The notes below the pieces were generated by a model. It saw nothing but the letters and a program-made list of their open reading frames with translations. It ran no database searches and was not told the DNA's origin. Below are positions 32,001-44,545 of a stretch of 64,000 bases of DNA, in pieces; the first letter of the stretch is position 1, and every line of letters starts with the position of its first letter. The stretch spans positions 614,501-678,500 of the forward strand of contig BROG01000339.1 in assembly GCA_030159075.1 (NCBI GenBank), read 5' to 3'. Position numbers and translations under genes: made by a program. This DNA is from Atrina japonica (taxonomy: Eukaryota > Mollusca > Bivalvia > Pterioida > Pinnidae).

Positions 32001-35000
32001 TTCATAATGATCCTTGAACATAATTAGAACCATTTCCCCCTCATAATATTTTAGATTAACAAAACATTGGATTTGAAACCTGAAAACATACACTAAATCA
32101 TATTTAACCAAACTCCAAAAAGCTATCGTTCGTTGCAAATGAATGCAGTGTTAACATTGTGGTTTAATTTTGGTGTCGGTTTACATAAGTTGTTAGTAAT
32201 CTTTAGCTATTGTTACACAACGTTTAAGGTACTCTATCACAGAATTTCATAAATTTCTATGAAATAGTATAAAATATGACACTTTACCAAAAACTATCAT
32301 TTATTGCAATCTTTTGCAATTTATATCCCCAATTTAGACCCAATGAAGTGCATACGAGTAATGGCGTCTATAATACTTTGGAGTGTCCCTAATGCAATGA
32401 AGAAAAATGTCAATTTATATACTATTTCTATTGCTGTAAGTATTTGCCATACACACGGCAGTCTGCGAAAAACCACCTTTAAAGACATCGAAAGTGGTTT
32501 ATTACTATGGCAAGAGATGTAAAAGAGACCGATAAGTTTTGAAGGATCATTTGTTAGTTTGGATTACATCTTTATTTTGGTCGTATTGTCTACGGATTTG
32601 CGATTGTTATCAGCAACGGAAAGTGTAAATGTTTCCATGACATCTGATTCCTTCTTAAAATTTCTCAGAAATCTGTATTCGTCCACTGTAATGTATATAT
32701 TACTTTTCCAAATTAGATTATCCGAAGTAGTAAGTATGTGCATTTAAAGAAGATATCACCACTGTAGATTTTATCATATATCAGTCATTAATTTAATATC
32801 GGTTTCACCAAATAAGATTTTTCTCGTTCTCCTCAGATCGATGCCAATTCCCTCAGAAACCAACACATGTGCAGCCTTTTCTTGGGATAATTCTTTTCTT
32901 GGGATAATTCCGTTCTTTTCTTTCCTTGCTCTCTTTGTCCACAATATCTAATTTCACAGTATTATTCAATATAAAAGATCAAGAATTATATTTATCTCGT
33001 AGACAAAGTCGATATTATATATAGATCGAATAATACGTATTCCTGTGAAAATATAAGTGTATCAATATCAAGTGACACGTCCAGGTTCCGTCAAGAACCA
33101 AACAATAATAGCTCTTATATGTGTTGTGTCGAAAAATATCCTCTTGTGCCTGTTAAGATCGTCAAACTCGTTGTGTTGATAAAACATGTGTCAATTTATT
33201 TTGGTAGGAGCATGATTGTTGTTTTTTTTATTTTTTTTTAATATACTCTTAAACGAGCCGAATTGACGACGACACTTTAGTTAAAATGTGCTTAATTTTC
33301 TTGATATTCATTTTGCTAAAGTGAAGTACATGTACATGTAAAAATGTATAAAACGGGAAATATTTTCTCTCACTCGGACTGCTGGTTGTCAATCGCTGTT
33401 ATATAAGAAGTATAAAGTCCCTGGGAATATGACGCAAGCCAAAACAATCTACTTGGTGAACAAGTAAATAATATATTGATTAGTAATCAATGTACACAAA
33501 TTGTAAACAACACACACACACATACACACACACACACACATACACACACACACACACACACAACATCAAGATATCGTATCAAAGGTGTTCTGTCGCGAAA
33601 TTTCTTTTTTTTTTTGTCTTACCATTAAATGATTCTATTTACTGAAACGTAGCATTGCATTGTTTTAAAACTATACCCGAAATTAAAACGCCAGGATACA
33701 AGATATACCGTTTATAATGTATAGTAAGCTCCTTGTATAAATAATAAAAAAATCCATGCCGGAAAATATGGAATTATATACTTTTAGTCACTATTGTTTT
33801 AATTGACTGAGTTATATTGAACCTATCAACTTATAACCCAAACCATATGTTTAAGTGGAAACTAATGCTTGATCAATCTATGAAAGAAGAATCTTTAAAT
33901 TTATTGGACTTATCTGTGCGTATGTGAACATTATATGAAAAATTCCTACGATCTTAACTTGTGATGATATTGCTTATATATAAGAGATCAATACTTAAAA
34001 GACAAAAATTGATTTTGAAAAAAGTAAGACTTGTGTTCGAAGCTTATATTATGGGCACATAGTGATGGTGATTGAGCGACCAAAGTGGCACACAGAGTGT
34101 AAACAAAATACTAAAATTCTCTACATCTTGTGTAAATATCACTGTGTCTTCTCATTCGTATAAAAATCATACAAACTAGAAAGAAAAGAATCGATGCATT
34201 CAGAAAATAGATAAACAAACGTAAGACACATAAAGGGTGTTTAAAGGAACGCCATTTTGGTTTTATCATCCCTGGACGCACATCAATATATAATCGATTT
34301 CTCCAAAAGGTTGTCTTCTTGTGGATGATGTATATATACGTATCCATACACTTTTAAAGAATTTGTTTACGCCTTACAATTCACAGCTGATTAAACAAAA
34401 CGATATAAGAATATTACTCGCAGCTGTAGCATTTTGGGATTTTATATATAGATTATAAACAGTGAAATTTTGATTGAATTACGAATACATGTAGATATAT
34501 ACAATTAAAAGTTGTACACATGTGAAAGAACGTACAAAGAATAATTATCATAAGTTATGTTGTATATAATTACATACCAAGAAAATTTACGAGGTCATAT
34601 TCGGCTATCAATATGAAAACTAAATAGGGTTGTATTTAAAGATTCCTTCAACTTTCAATGAACTGTGACGACGATGTGAAGTGATTTGTTGAATAGAAAA
34701 GACATAAATACAGCCATTGTATGACATAAAGAATTAACAAATAATCCATTTCTTACCTTCTACGATCTCCACACTCAGGTTTACGGCCTATATTTGCAAA
34801 ATAAATCAAAAATCTTTTATCAAGTTAGGATTCCAATTGTGGCATATGTTGACATTTAAATCAAATCGATTTATTTTGGAGAAAATGTTGTTTTATGCAG
34901 TAACATTAAATCGTCTACATATAATTTGTAACAGATGTAATATAATGTTTGAAAGAGGCGAAATCGCAGGTAAAATATATATTTAAGCTTTTATATAAAA

Positions 35001-35031
35001 AAGTGAAAAAAATGTAACGGTGACCTACCAT
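30701..35031 (-). CDS. Gene D: calmodulin-like protein closest to true calmodulin, five exons, 147 aa
   Basis: Exons: ATG 35031-35029 (donor GTAGGT); exon 2 34787-34757 (31 nt, reading [10 protein letters not shown], donor GTAAGA); exon 3 31574-31431; exon 4 31247-31005; exon 5 30723-30701 with TGA. Total 444 nt, in frame. All four Ca2+ loops are canonical: [48 protein letters not shown]. Helices such as [19 protein letters not shown] and [11 protein letters not shown] read as calmodulin. Differences sit at the ends: exon 2 replaces the usual ADQLTEEQIA, and the tail after the last loop is FVNILS in place of FVQMMTAK. A four-site cytosolic Ca2+ sensor is expected. Exon 1 can reach back to an acceptor at 35080 (51 nt, mostly untranslated), and a further 5' exon near 35370 is possible. 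An AATAAA (minus) lies near 30538, about 165 nt past the stop. Canonical calmodulin itself is less likely, given the ends. Confidence 0.88.
31911..31998. repeat. (TA)n microsatellite in intron 2 of gene D
   Basis: Pure TA run of about 88 bp, about 340 bp upstream (in gene sense) of exon 3. The rest of this 3.2-kb intron shows no further gene or named repeat, apart from a (CA)n run near 33510-33562. Confidence 0.97.
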
Positions 35032-35079
35032 AGTCACGGCCACCAGTGTGCCTTCTGACACCAGATCGGACTCGCCTTT

Positions 35080-36084
35080 CTGCAAATGATAGTTTGTACC
35101 TATGTTTAGTTCAGCATATGTAATGACGAAGACATGAGCTTTAAACGTACAAAGATAAAGGCTGCGTATACATATATATCGTCATTTGTATTTTTCTTTT
35201 AACTTACGTACGTTATTGTGTGTCAACAGGTTCTTAGGAATTAGAGAGCCCATGAAATATATTTAAATCTCTTTTAAAGTTATTCTTGTCTCTTCTATAC
35301 AAAGGTACATACGCACCCAGTTACAACATGTAAAAATAGTTGATAAAAGTATATAAAAAGTTGTACCTTTTGACGAGAGTGTTTGCCACGCATGTCGCAA
35401 AAACTGCTGTATGCTTCACAATACAGATAGAAGAATAGAGATGATGCTCTATTATACAAATCAAGCATGATGTGATGAATGATTTATCTCCCCTTTATAT
35501 CGATGTTTGTTTTACAATTGATTCCAATACAGCGACTGCTTCCGACCTTAAATTGTTAACTGCTTTGATATAATCCTTCAGGCAACAGCGTTCATTGATA
35601 CTTATTCGATGTGTGCATAATAACTGTACAAAGATAAGAACTTTTAGCTCTCATCTTTGCACTATGGCTGTCATTTGGAATCGTTAGTGTTATTCTATTG
35701 CTTGCGGCAGACATGCTTAAAGATTTATCTACGACTAAAAACGGGCACTAGAATGATCATTATCACTAAAATACCATTTTTCTTCACAGCTTATTTTGCA
35801 AGGTTATAAGTCCAGACAGGAAAATACAGTTATCAAATACACTACAAGACTTCTCGAGTGTATAGATATAAATTAATGAAAGAGTGTTTATCCTTGGTCA
35901 AATCAGTGTAAATTGTCTGTATCATATTTTCATTATTCACTTGGAAAAGTTAAAACATTTGTAGTCTTCGGGATACAACATCCAAATTCTTTCTTCTAAA
36001 GCCCATTTGCAAGGTGTATATTCATAAAAATGTTGTGTATCTCAGAATTCCATGCAAATTGTATTATTGATTTAGAGTATCACG
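35080..36084. other. Upstream flank of gene D
   Basis: A possible extra 5' untranslated exon ends at about 35366 on the minus strand, where CTCGTCAAAAG is followed by GTACAA. No core promoter element can be named with confidence. Confidence 0.35.
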
Positions 36085-36285
36085 CTTCTCACAGGAAGTC
36101 TCTCAACTGTTATCGGCGCAAGTTCGAAGCGCGCTGGAACCTAAGCTGATTTTGTGAGAAGTTTGCCAATTAAATTGCAGAAGGCCAGTGGTCTCTTCCC
36201 GGGTACATTGTAACCCGTTTCTCGCCTCCATAAAACTGGCTGCAACTATATAACTGAAAAAATGTTAAGCGTGGGGAAAAAGACT
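36085..36285 (+). mobile_element. Third type of tRNA-derived SINE (copy 2, decayed head)
   Basis: Shares GTCTCTTCCCGGGTACATTGT, CGCCTCCATAAAACTGGCTGC and ATAACTGAAAAAATGTTAAG with 29610-29905. The B-box area reads GCAAGTTCGAAGCGC and is mutated. Confidence 0.6.
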
Positions 36286-36499
36286 ATCATTATTTTTCTT
36301 TGCATCATAAAAGGTTTCTATTTATTTAGATATTATCCACTGCATCCTTTTAAATTTCAATTGCAAATTGAAGACACATAGAATTGAAAAAAGAGTAATA
36401 GCGTCTAGGACGTTTTGTGAGTTCCTGGTATGAACTACTAGTATATAAAACCAGTACTGAAAATGTCGAACTATAGTCTGATTGGTTAGTTTTCTTGAG

Positions 36500-37080
36500 G
36501 TTTGTTTTTGGCTGTTTCGTAAAAACTATAATTTGATATTGTTAATCCTGTATAGTTGCTTTTATTCGCGGGGTATTTAATTTCACTATATTCGCTGTCA
36601 TAGAAAATACCGCGAAATTAACTACCCCTGAATACTAATGGAGCATCAAAAAGACAATACGTTACCGATAAAAAGTCATTCTTATATAACCGGACATCGT
36701 ATACACGAATCACAAAATATTATCCTAATTTACTTCAACTCGTATCACACTTCAGTAGAAGAAACGGTCTTGCGTGAAATTTAAAACCCGTGAATAAGTT
36801 GGACTTTCTCGTGGAAGTATATATTTGAGATGTACAGTAGACACCTATGCAGTTTATAGTATTGTGTCCGATAATTTAATGCGACCGATAATAATTAGGG
36901 TTATTAATCAGCGATTTCTATATCGGCCTAATTATCGTTCCAAGGTCTGTTGTATTGGCGAAGCCAATGGCCAATATGAAACCCGAGGGACAATAAGTAG
37001 GTCAATATGGAAATCACTGATTCATGACCATATTATTAATTAACTCGGCCAATATGAAATCCAACCAGGCCAATTCTGCG
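36500..37080. repeat. Repeat fragment plus two foldback elements
   Basis: 36500-36545 resembles the tail of the 22812-22925 repeat. A foldback at about 36564-36643 pairs TTCGCGGGGTATTTAATTTC with GAAATTAACTACCCCTGAA around a 35-bp loop. A larger imperfect inverted repeat spans about 36890-37040 (GTTATTAATCAGCGATTTC against GAAATCACTGATTCATG-ATTATTAAT). Both look like MITE relics. Confidence 0.55.
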
Positions 37081-38370
37081 CGGAGAAGATCCACATTAGA
37101 TTTGAAAAACAAATGGCGGCTGCTCTCACTTTTGGTCACTCGACTTCAATATTGCGATTTTTCAATATTGGCTTAACTTTTTAGATATTTGCTTTGTTTT
37201 GAATTCAATATTGTTTGGGCAGGAAATTCCGTATTAGGTCAATATAACTATAGGTTATTAATTATATGGCGTAATCGTTTATGAATAAAACGTGTATCTA
37301 TATCGCTTCAATAAAACCATCGATCAACTGCTGCAAATTGACATTTGGTCTTGTCTATTACTTTGACAATGTCTTGACTGTAATAGAAATGTCTCTAAAC
37401 TGAAAATATCGTGGACGATTTTAAGTATGTTATAGACAGTCTTGCCGCAGGTCAATGCATAATATTGGTTAAAACATTATTTAATATACAATGTACATCG
37501 CCAAGAAAATTTTGTCGTCTGGTAGTGACCTAGGTCAGTCCAAATGACCCTTGACAATGCAAAGTATGAATTATCTGGTTGGATTTAGCCTGCTCAGAAA
37601 ATTTTGTATCACAAATTGGCTATGATCGGGATTGATATTTCGTATATGTTCTTTGTCGGATTTAGTCAAAATTCTGTAATGTATCGGGCCCATGGGAAAA
37701 CAAACCAGGAGTCGAATACAATAAATGTGATAAATGATTATGAAGCCGCATCCAAATTTCGAGCCGGCCTTCATAATATCTTACTACATTCAAAGATTTG
37801 AATGATTTTCTGTGTATGATACGCTGGCTGCATACGGATATTCAAAACAAATGTCTATCAGAATGGAATTTCTTGTCAAAAGATTCATCATAACGTCAGA
37901 GTTTTTTGTCTGAAATAACTGTTACAGAGGCACTGATATATATATATATATATATCCGATTTGGACATGACTAGATCCATCCCCGTTTTTGTAATTAAAT
38001 AAATGATAAATAAAGGCTTCGTTTCACTTATATTATGTTAACTTTAATTTACTTGAATTTATATAGATAATTTCATCCTTTTTGTTTATTTTATTCACAT
38101 ATTTTGATTTCATTCACATTTCGTTTTATCGTTGGTAATTTAATTTCACACTAACACTTTTTTTTACTTCGATCTGGATCACCATTTAACATACAGCGAT
38201 TCGTTTGTATTCCAAGTGTGTGTGTGGGTGCGTGTTTGCGTGTGAGTATGTGTGTATGTGTTTTTATTTACGTTTTTTTTATAATTTCAGTCATGAAGAA
38301 GGGACAGGTAGTCCCGAAAATTTGACTCTTTTCTTTTTGTCCGTGTCGTTAGTCATTTTAGTGCTTAATA

Positions 38371-38374
<4 letters not shown>
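37081..38374. other. Spacer between genes D and E
   Basis: No gene recognised. A short (TA)n run lies at 37938-37955. Confidence 0.4.
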
Positions 38375-38460
<86 letters not shown>

Positions 38461-39345
38461 ATATATATATAATAAAATCACACACACACATATATATACA
38501 GTATATACAGTATACTGTCGGCATTCCTATGGGAACCAATTGTGCTCCTTTATTGGCCGACCTGTTCCTTTATTCATACGAAGCAGACTTCATTCAGAAA
38601 CTGCTGAATCATAAGAAGAAAAAGTTAGCGGTGTCCTTTAATTTGACATTTAGATATATCGACGACGTTTTGTCAATTAATAATGACAATTTTCATACAT
38701 ATGTCAATGCGATATATCCCAGCGAACTAGAAATTAAAGATACAACAGAATCAAGTACACACGCTTCATACATAGACATTTTACTTAATATAAACACAGA
38801 CGGAAATAAGCAACTAAGCTATACGATAAACGCGACGATTTCGGCTTTCCCATCGTAAATTTTCCACATTTAAGTAGTAATATCCCTCAGTCACCTGCAT
38901 ATGGAGTTTATATTTCACAAATGATCCGATATGCCAGGGCGTGCACAACATATGAAGATTTCATATACAGAGGTAAACTACTCACTGACAAATTATTGAC
39001 ACAGGGATATCGAAAACCGCGTTTAATGTCAACGTTCCCCAAATTTTATGGTCGGTATAATAGTCTTGTTTGCGACTACTCTGTTTCACTAAGTGAAATG
39101 TTGAGTTGCCTTTTCGTTGGCGGTTGTTGAGACGTCTGTACCAATTGTGACGAGGATACACTCATCACGTGTTTCATTGGACTTGACTGTGGACTCACGG
39201 CGGGTGTGACCGGTCGACAGTGGATGCTTACTCCTCCATGGCACTGATCCCACCTCTTGGTTTCCAGAGGTCCGTGTTTGTCCATTTTTACCGGATTTGT
39301 ATCTATGTCCTGGACATCCTATTGATTTATACTTTGGTATCTGAG

Positions 39346-39352
<7 letters not shown>
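38375..39352 (+). pseudogene. Family-2 Penelope-like element, 5' truncated and frameshifted
   Basis: After a (TA)n tract (38375-38470), reverse-transcriptase sequence starts at about 38516 with VGIPMGTNCAPL and has the intact catalytic box RYIDDVLSINN and SYIDILLNI. A small indel near 38805 throws the frame, which resumes at 38921 (IRYARACTTYEDF) and runs through KFYGRYNSLVCDYSV to a stop at 39130. The 3' tail has GGCGGGTGTGACCGGTCGAC and ends TTTATACTTTGGTATCTGAG near 39340, next to another (TA)n run. It is very close to the 13.6-kb copy. Neither copy can make an active protein. Confidence 0.72.
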
Positions 39353-39397
<45 letters not shown>

Positions 39398-39670
39398 CCT
39401 AGTTTTTTCTTGAGAAACACCAAGTTTAACTTTGAAAAACTAGGTTTAACTACGGCAAAATCACATGGGTATTCGTCGCAGTTAAACTTAGTTTTTTTCA
39501 CAGTATAACCTAGTTTTTCTCCAATTAATGTGGGCTACCAGAAAAAAAGGGTTAATTTAGGGGAAAAGTAGGTTTAACTCATAACCCACATTAACCGAAA
39601 AAAAAAATAGATTTAACTGGGTAAAAACTAGGCTTGAATGATAAAAACTAGGTTTAACTCAATGTGGTTT
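39353..39670. repeat. (TA)n and interspersed AAACTAGGTTTAACT repeat (copy 3)
   Basis: A (TA)n run of about 40 bp, then motif copies in both orientations: TTAAACCTAGTTTTTTC, AAAACTAGGTTTAACT (two clear copies), GTTAAACTTAGTTTT, AAAACTAGGCTTG. Spacing is irregular, about 20-50 bp. This is the cleanest of the three blocks of this family. Confidence 0.6.
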
Positions 39671-40311
39671 TGGCGTGCCATAAATACATGTATATCTACA
39701 ATTTCATCATGCCCAGACTTTAGGATGAACTAGAACTGGAATTATGTTTATTACTGAAACTTTAGATGATTTACTTCTGAATTAACCAGAATATCTTCTA
39801 GAAACAAAATTTAACTTGAAATAAATGGTAAAAAAGTAATTTATTGAAGATTGAAATTCTGAATTTGATATTACTGTGTTTTATTGTATTCAGATCTACT
39901 TCTTTCACTTTATTTTAAAAATTCAAGTCGCTTCATTAAAAATTTTTCGTTTCGCCAGGACTTCAAGAACAGCGACCTTTATAATTATATCCTGATCGAA
40001 ACCCCTCTCTGATACTTAAAAAAGAAAACTAGGATAAATACTCACTTCTGGCAAAATGTATTTCCCTGAGTTTCTTTTATAAAGAATATGTGATATTTCT
40101 AGATGATCGGATCTTTATTTTCCACAGAAAATCCCTCCAGGAACTGCCTAATATCGACAAAGTTGTCTTGATAATTGGTTCCAGTCTGTATATTGCTTAT
40201 TGACAATTCTTTTGGAAAAAAATAAAAGTTTTTGTATCCTAGATGCAAAAATTCGGTGTCCGATCTTACCATATTCAATGAATATTTCGGCTAAACTTTT
40301 ATTTCATTATT

Positions 40312-40750
40312 TTGACAGTTTACTCGTTTGTGGTGTTGTTGAGTCATCTGAATCAATTGTCCTCTTATATGATAAGGGTTTGTTCCTCACCCATTTCATT
40401 TGAATTTTTGTCTGTGGACTCACGGTGGGTGTGTCCCATCAACAGAAGACGCTTACTCCACTTCTGGATTTACAAAGGACCGTGTTTGTCCAATGTTCAC
40501 CAGATTTATCTATGTATCCAGGACATCCTGAAGATTTGTACAATTGTGACGATGATTCGTTCCTTACGTATTGTATTTGGATATGACTGTGGACGCACGG
40601 CGGGTGTGACCGGTCGACAGGAAATGTTTACTCCTCCATGGCACCTGACCATAATCTTGGTTTCCAGAGATCCATGTCTGTCCATTTTTTTTTTACTAGA
40701 TTTGAATCTATATCGTAGACATCCTCAAGATTTATACTTTGGTATCTGAG
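40312..40750 (+). repeat. Two family-2 Penelope-like tails in tandem, without coding part
   Basis: 40312-40540 and 40541-40750 each match the 3' tail of the 13.6- and 38.5-kb copies (GTGGACTCACGGTGGGTGTG and GCGGGTGTGACCGGTCGACA). The second ends in the shared TTTATACTTTGGTATCTGAG plus a T run. The first seems to have lost its terminal bases at the junction. Confidence 0.68.
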
Positions 40751-41696
40751 TTTTTTTTTTTAGACTTTGTTACCTTAGATTTTATATTGTAAAACATTAA
40801 TTTTAATACTCACATTTAAACATGTCAACTTTGTGATTTGTCTATCTAAAACTAAATCAAGCTATTTTATATAACTAAGTTTTCTATAGGTACGCAATAA
40901 CTTTCACAGTTACTTATATGTATGTGATAGATATACGTACATATGCATATTTAAATATCCAATTACAGTATAAATATTCATCTAAAAATCATAAAAAAGT
41001 GAAGTGACGCCGGATTCAGTCCCTGTTCCACAAATGAGGCTTCGTGTGTTGACTACTGTTGTATTTGTTCTAGCGTTTAAGACAACAGACTTTATTTATC
41101 GCTTACATAGCATTAAATACGATATTTGGAACTAGTGTAAACCAAATAATTGAACACAAAATTCTTTCTATGATAGTCATCATGACTGGACTACATATTT
41201 CTCACGAAAATGTATATATCTGTACAGAGGGTATCACCTGACTCTTTACATAGTGAATATTAGTAAATACCGATCTCTAGGAAAGTAAGATGTGTCATCT
41301 GATGACAAAAGATACGGGAAATCAAGCAGAGTTCTGACTCTCAACGAGTTGTCAGTAGACAATCTCGTCAATGATTTATAAGAAATTAATACTACAGTAA
41401 TGGAAAGCAATATTATGGTAGAATGGAATTTCATGTGTTGCTTTTCGAAAATCAAATGTAACACGCTCAACACTTTTACAATAAAAATCAGTATGGGACA
41501 ATTCTGCAACAAAAGATGAGCAAATACAAATGTTTGTTATGTAAAGTATATACAGTTCTACTTATTATAAGGAAAACAAACTCTCTGTTGTCTTTTAAAC
41601 AATTTTATCAAAGATCAATTTATAATTCTAAGATTTAATTCCAAACTAAAACTAGATAAATACATTCTATTAGAATAAATAGGAATGCAGATGAGA

Positions 41697-41728
<32 letters not shown>

Positions 41729-41732
41729 ACAC

Positions 41733-41777
<45 letters not shown>

Positions 41778-41966
41778 GTACACATAGTGTACATGACTTT
41801 AATATCACACGTACACTTAATATTCTATAGTTGCAGCTCACAAATCAATGATGTGCATGAAATAGATCAGATGGTGATTTAACAACAGTGGCGTTTTCGA
41901 AATGTTGATTTACTGGCAGTTGTTTGGAAGAAATGGAAAACTGTACCCTAACCGAAACATCTTTCA
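40751..41966. other. 3' flank of gene E
   Basis: Nothing is recognised apart from (TC)n/(CA)n at 41697-41776. An AATAAA (minus) near 41097 is far from the stop. Confidence 0.4.
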
Positions 41967-42738
41967 TCATTTTTTCACTTGTGTTGCGCCACCAGCTAAC
42001 ATAGTTGTAAATTCTGAAAAGTGAAAATGTATATGTATACACTATTAGATATAAAATCTGATATATGTTGAAGACAAAGGACCAACATCAGATTGAACTA
42101 CCATTGTTGCGTATATATAACTTTGATTTCTATTGGTCTTATTCTCTTCCAATCATAATCGATTTTATATAGATTAACATGTTTTTAATCGTCTACATAA
42201 TATATTTAATTCAGATTCTAAGAATAATATACGTTTAAATTCTGGGCGCTGGTAGAATGTCTTGATTTTATGCATTTACCGATGTATGCATGCGCCAAGA
42301 GCAATGAAACAGGTCATTTTTCCAGGGACATCTAGCGACAATTAATGTTAACATATTACATAGTGTATATATTTAAAGGAAAGGAGAGATAACTCCGATA
42401 AATATACTAAAACACCTCTTCTCAGCAAAACAAATTGTTCTGAGAAATGAATTTTGTGGTATAGAGTGATTTTTCAGTGCCCTAGAATAATAAGAGTGAA
42501 GTATCGTGGTCCTTTCCAGGAACCTCAGTATTTTGGGGGCTTCAGGATTACGTGACTATATTCATACAATCCGTATTACAATGGGCGATAACTGGTGAGT
42601 AACTTTCTTATCTTTTCTGTTTACAATTTTTTTATCACATAATAACAACTTACGGCATTTTATCTCGTAATTACGACTTTTTAACTCATAATTACGATAT
42701 TGTTTTATAAATCCATCTGTCAATTTGTCCTCAACAGG

Positions 42739-42833
<95 letters not shown>

Positions 42834-44472
42834 CACACCTTCATAATCAATTTGTCCGTCACCGTCAATATCAGCTTCACGGATCATTTCCTCTGCTTCA
42901 TCATCTGACAATTTCTCTCCGAGATTAGTCATAACATGACGAAGTTCAGCTGCTGTTATATAACCTTTGTTTTCTTTATCAAACACCTTAAACGCTTCCC
43001 GAATCTCATCTGCTTTATCGATAGTTTTCAGCTTTTTGGCCATCATCGTTAGAAATTCACCAAAATCTATAGTACCATCACCTGTAATGACAAAACGTTG
43101 ACAGGATTTTTATTGTAAACCAAATTAACGCAAGATTTATTTTATAAGATGTCTTAAAGATGATCTACAGCAACATTTATCAGATGAAGAATATACCAAT
43201 CTCATTACTTGTTTTAAAACATTATTTAAGAACCAAAACGAGGGACAATCAGGAAAATATATATGGAGCAATCAAGGATAGGTATGTGGCACAATTAGGA
43301 AAGGTATATGGTACAATCAGGAATAGGTATATGAGACAATTAGGAATGGGTATGTGGGACAATCAGGAATAGGTAAATGTAAATGGTTCAATCTGGAAAA
43401 GATATATGGGACAATCAGGAAAATGAATGTGGGACAATGAGAAACAGGTATATGGGAAAATCAGGAATAGGTATATGGGGCAATCAGGATTAGGTATTTT
43501 GGACAATCCTGAATAATCCTGAATTGGGACGGTATGTGAGACAATCAGGAATAGGTATGTAGGACAATCAAGAATAATTATGTGTTTATGGGACAATCTG
43601 GAATGGGTATTTAGGACAATGAGAAACAGGCATGTGGGACAACCAGGAATAGGTATTTACAAAATATCCATGAAATATCCTCTTGTTTTTATACATTTTA
43701 GTGTGCCAACCAGGAACAGCTATTTTAAATAATCAAGAATAGGTATAAGGGAAAATCAGGATTAGATGTTTTAGACAATCAGGAATAGGCATGTGGGACA
43801 ATCAGGAATAGGCATGTGGGACAATCAGGAATAGATATGTGGTACAATCAGGAATAAGTATATTGGACAAACGGGATTAGGTATGTGGTACAATCAGGAA
43901 TGGGTATATGGGGCAATCTGCAATAGGTATGTGGGACAATCAGAAATAGGATTGTGGTACAGTCAGGAATAAGTATATAGGGCAATCAGGAATAAGTATA
44001 TAGGGCAATCAGGAATAAGTATATAGGGCAATCAGGAATAAGTATATGGGGCAATCAGGAATAAGTATATAGGGCTATCAGGAATAAGTATATAGGGCAA
44101 TCAGGAATAAGTATATAGGGCAATCAGGAATAAGTATATAGGGCAATCAGGAATAAGTATATGGGGCAATCAGGAATAAGTATTTTAGGCAATCAAGGAT
44201 AGGTATTTTGGACAATCAGAAATGGGCATATGGGGCAATCAGGAATAGGTATGTGGGACAATTAAGAACATGTTTATGGGACAATCTGGAATGGGTATTT
44301 AGGACAATGAGAAACAGGTATGTGGGACAACCAGGAATAGGTATTTACAAAATATCCATGAAATATCCTCTTGTTTTGATACATTTTAGTTATTTTGATA
44401 TTTAAAATAAAGAAATCATGAATCTTGGTAGCTCTCTAACTTTAGTGATCGACTTAGATTCTGTCTCTCTCG

Positions 44473-44545
<73 letters not shown>

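Noticed and set aside
30701..35031. Gene D as canonical calmodulin
   Set aside because: The EF core is calmodulin-like, but the N-terminal exon ([10 protein letters not shown]) and tail (FVNILS) differ from the nearly invariant animal protein, so it is called calmodulin-like.
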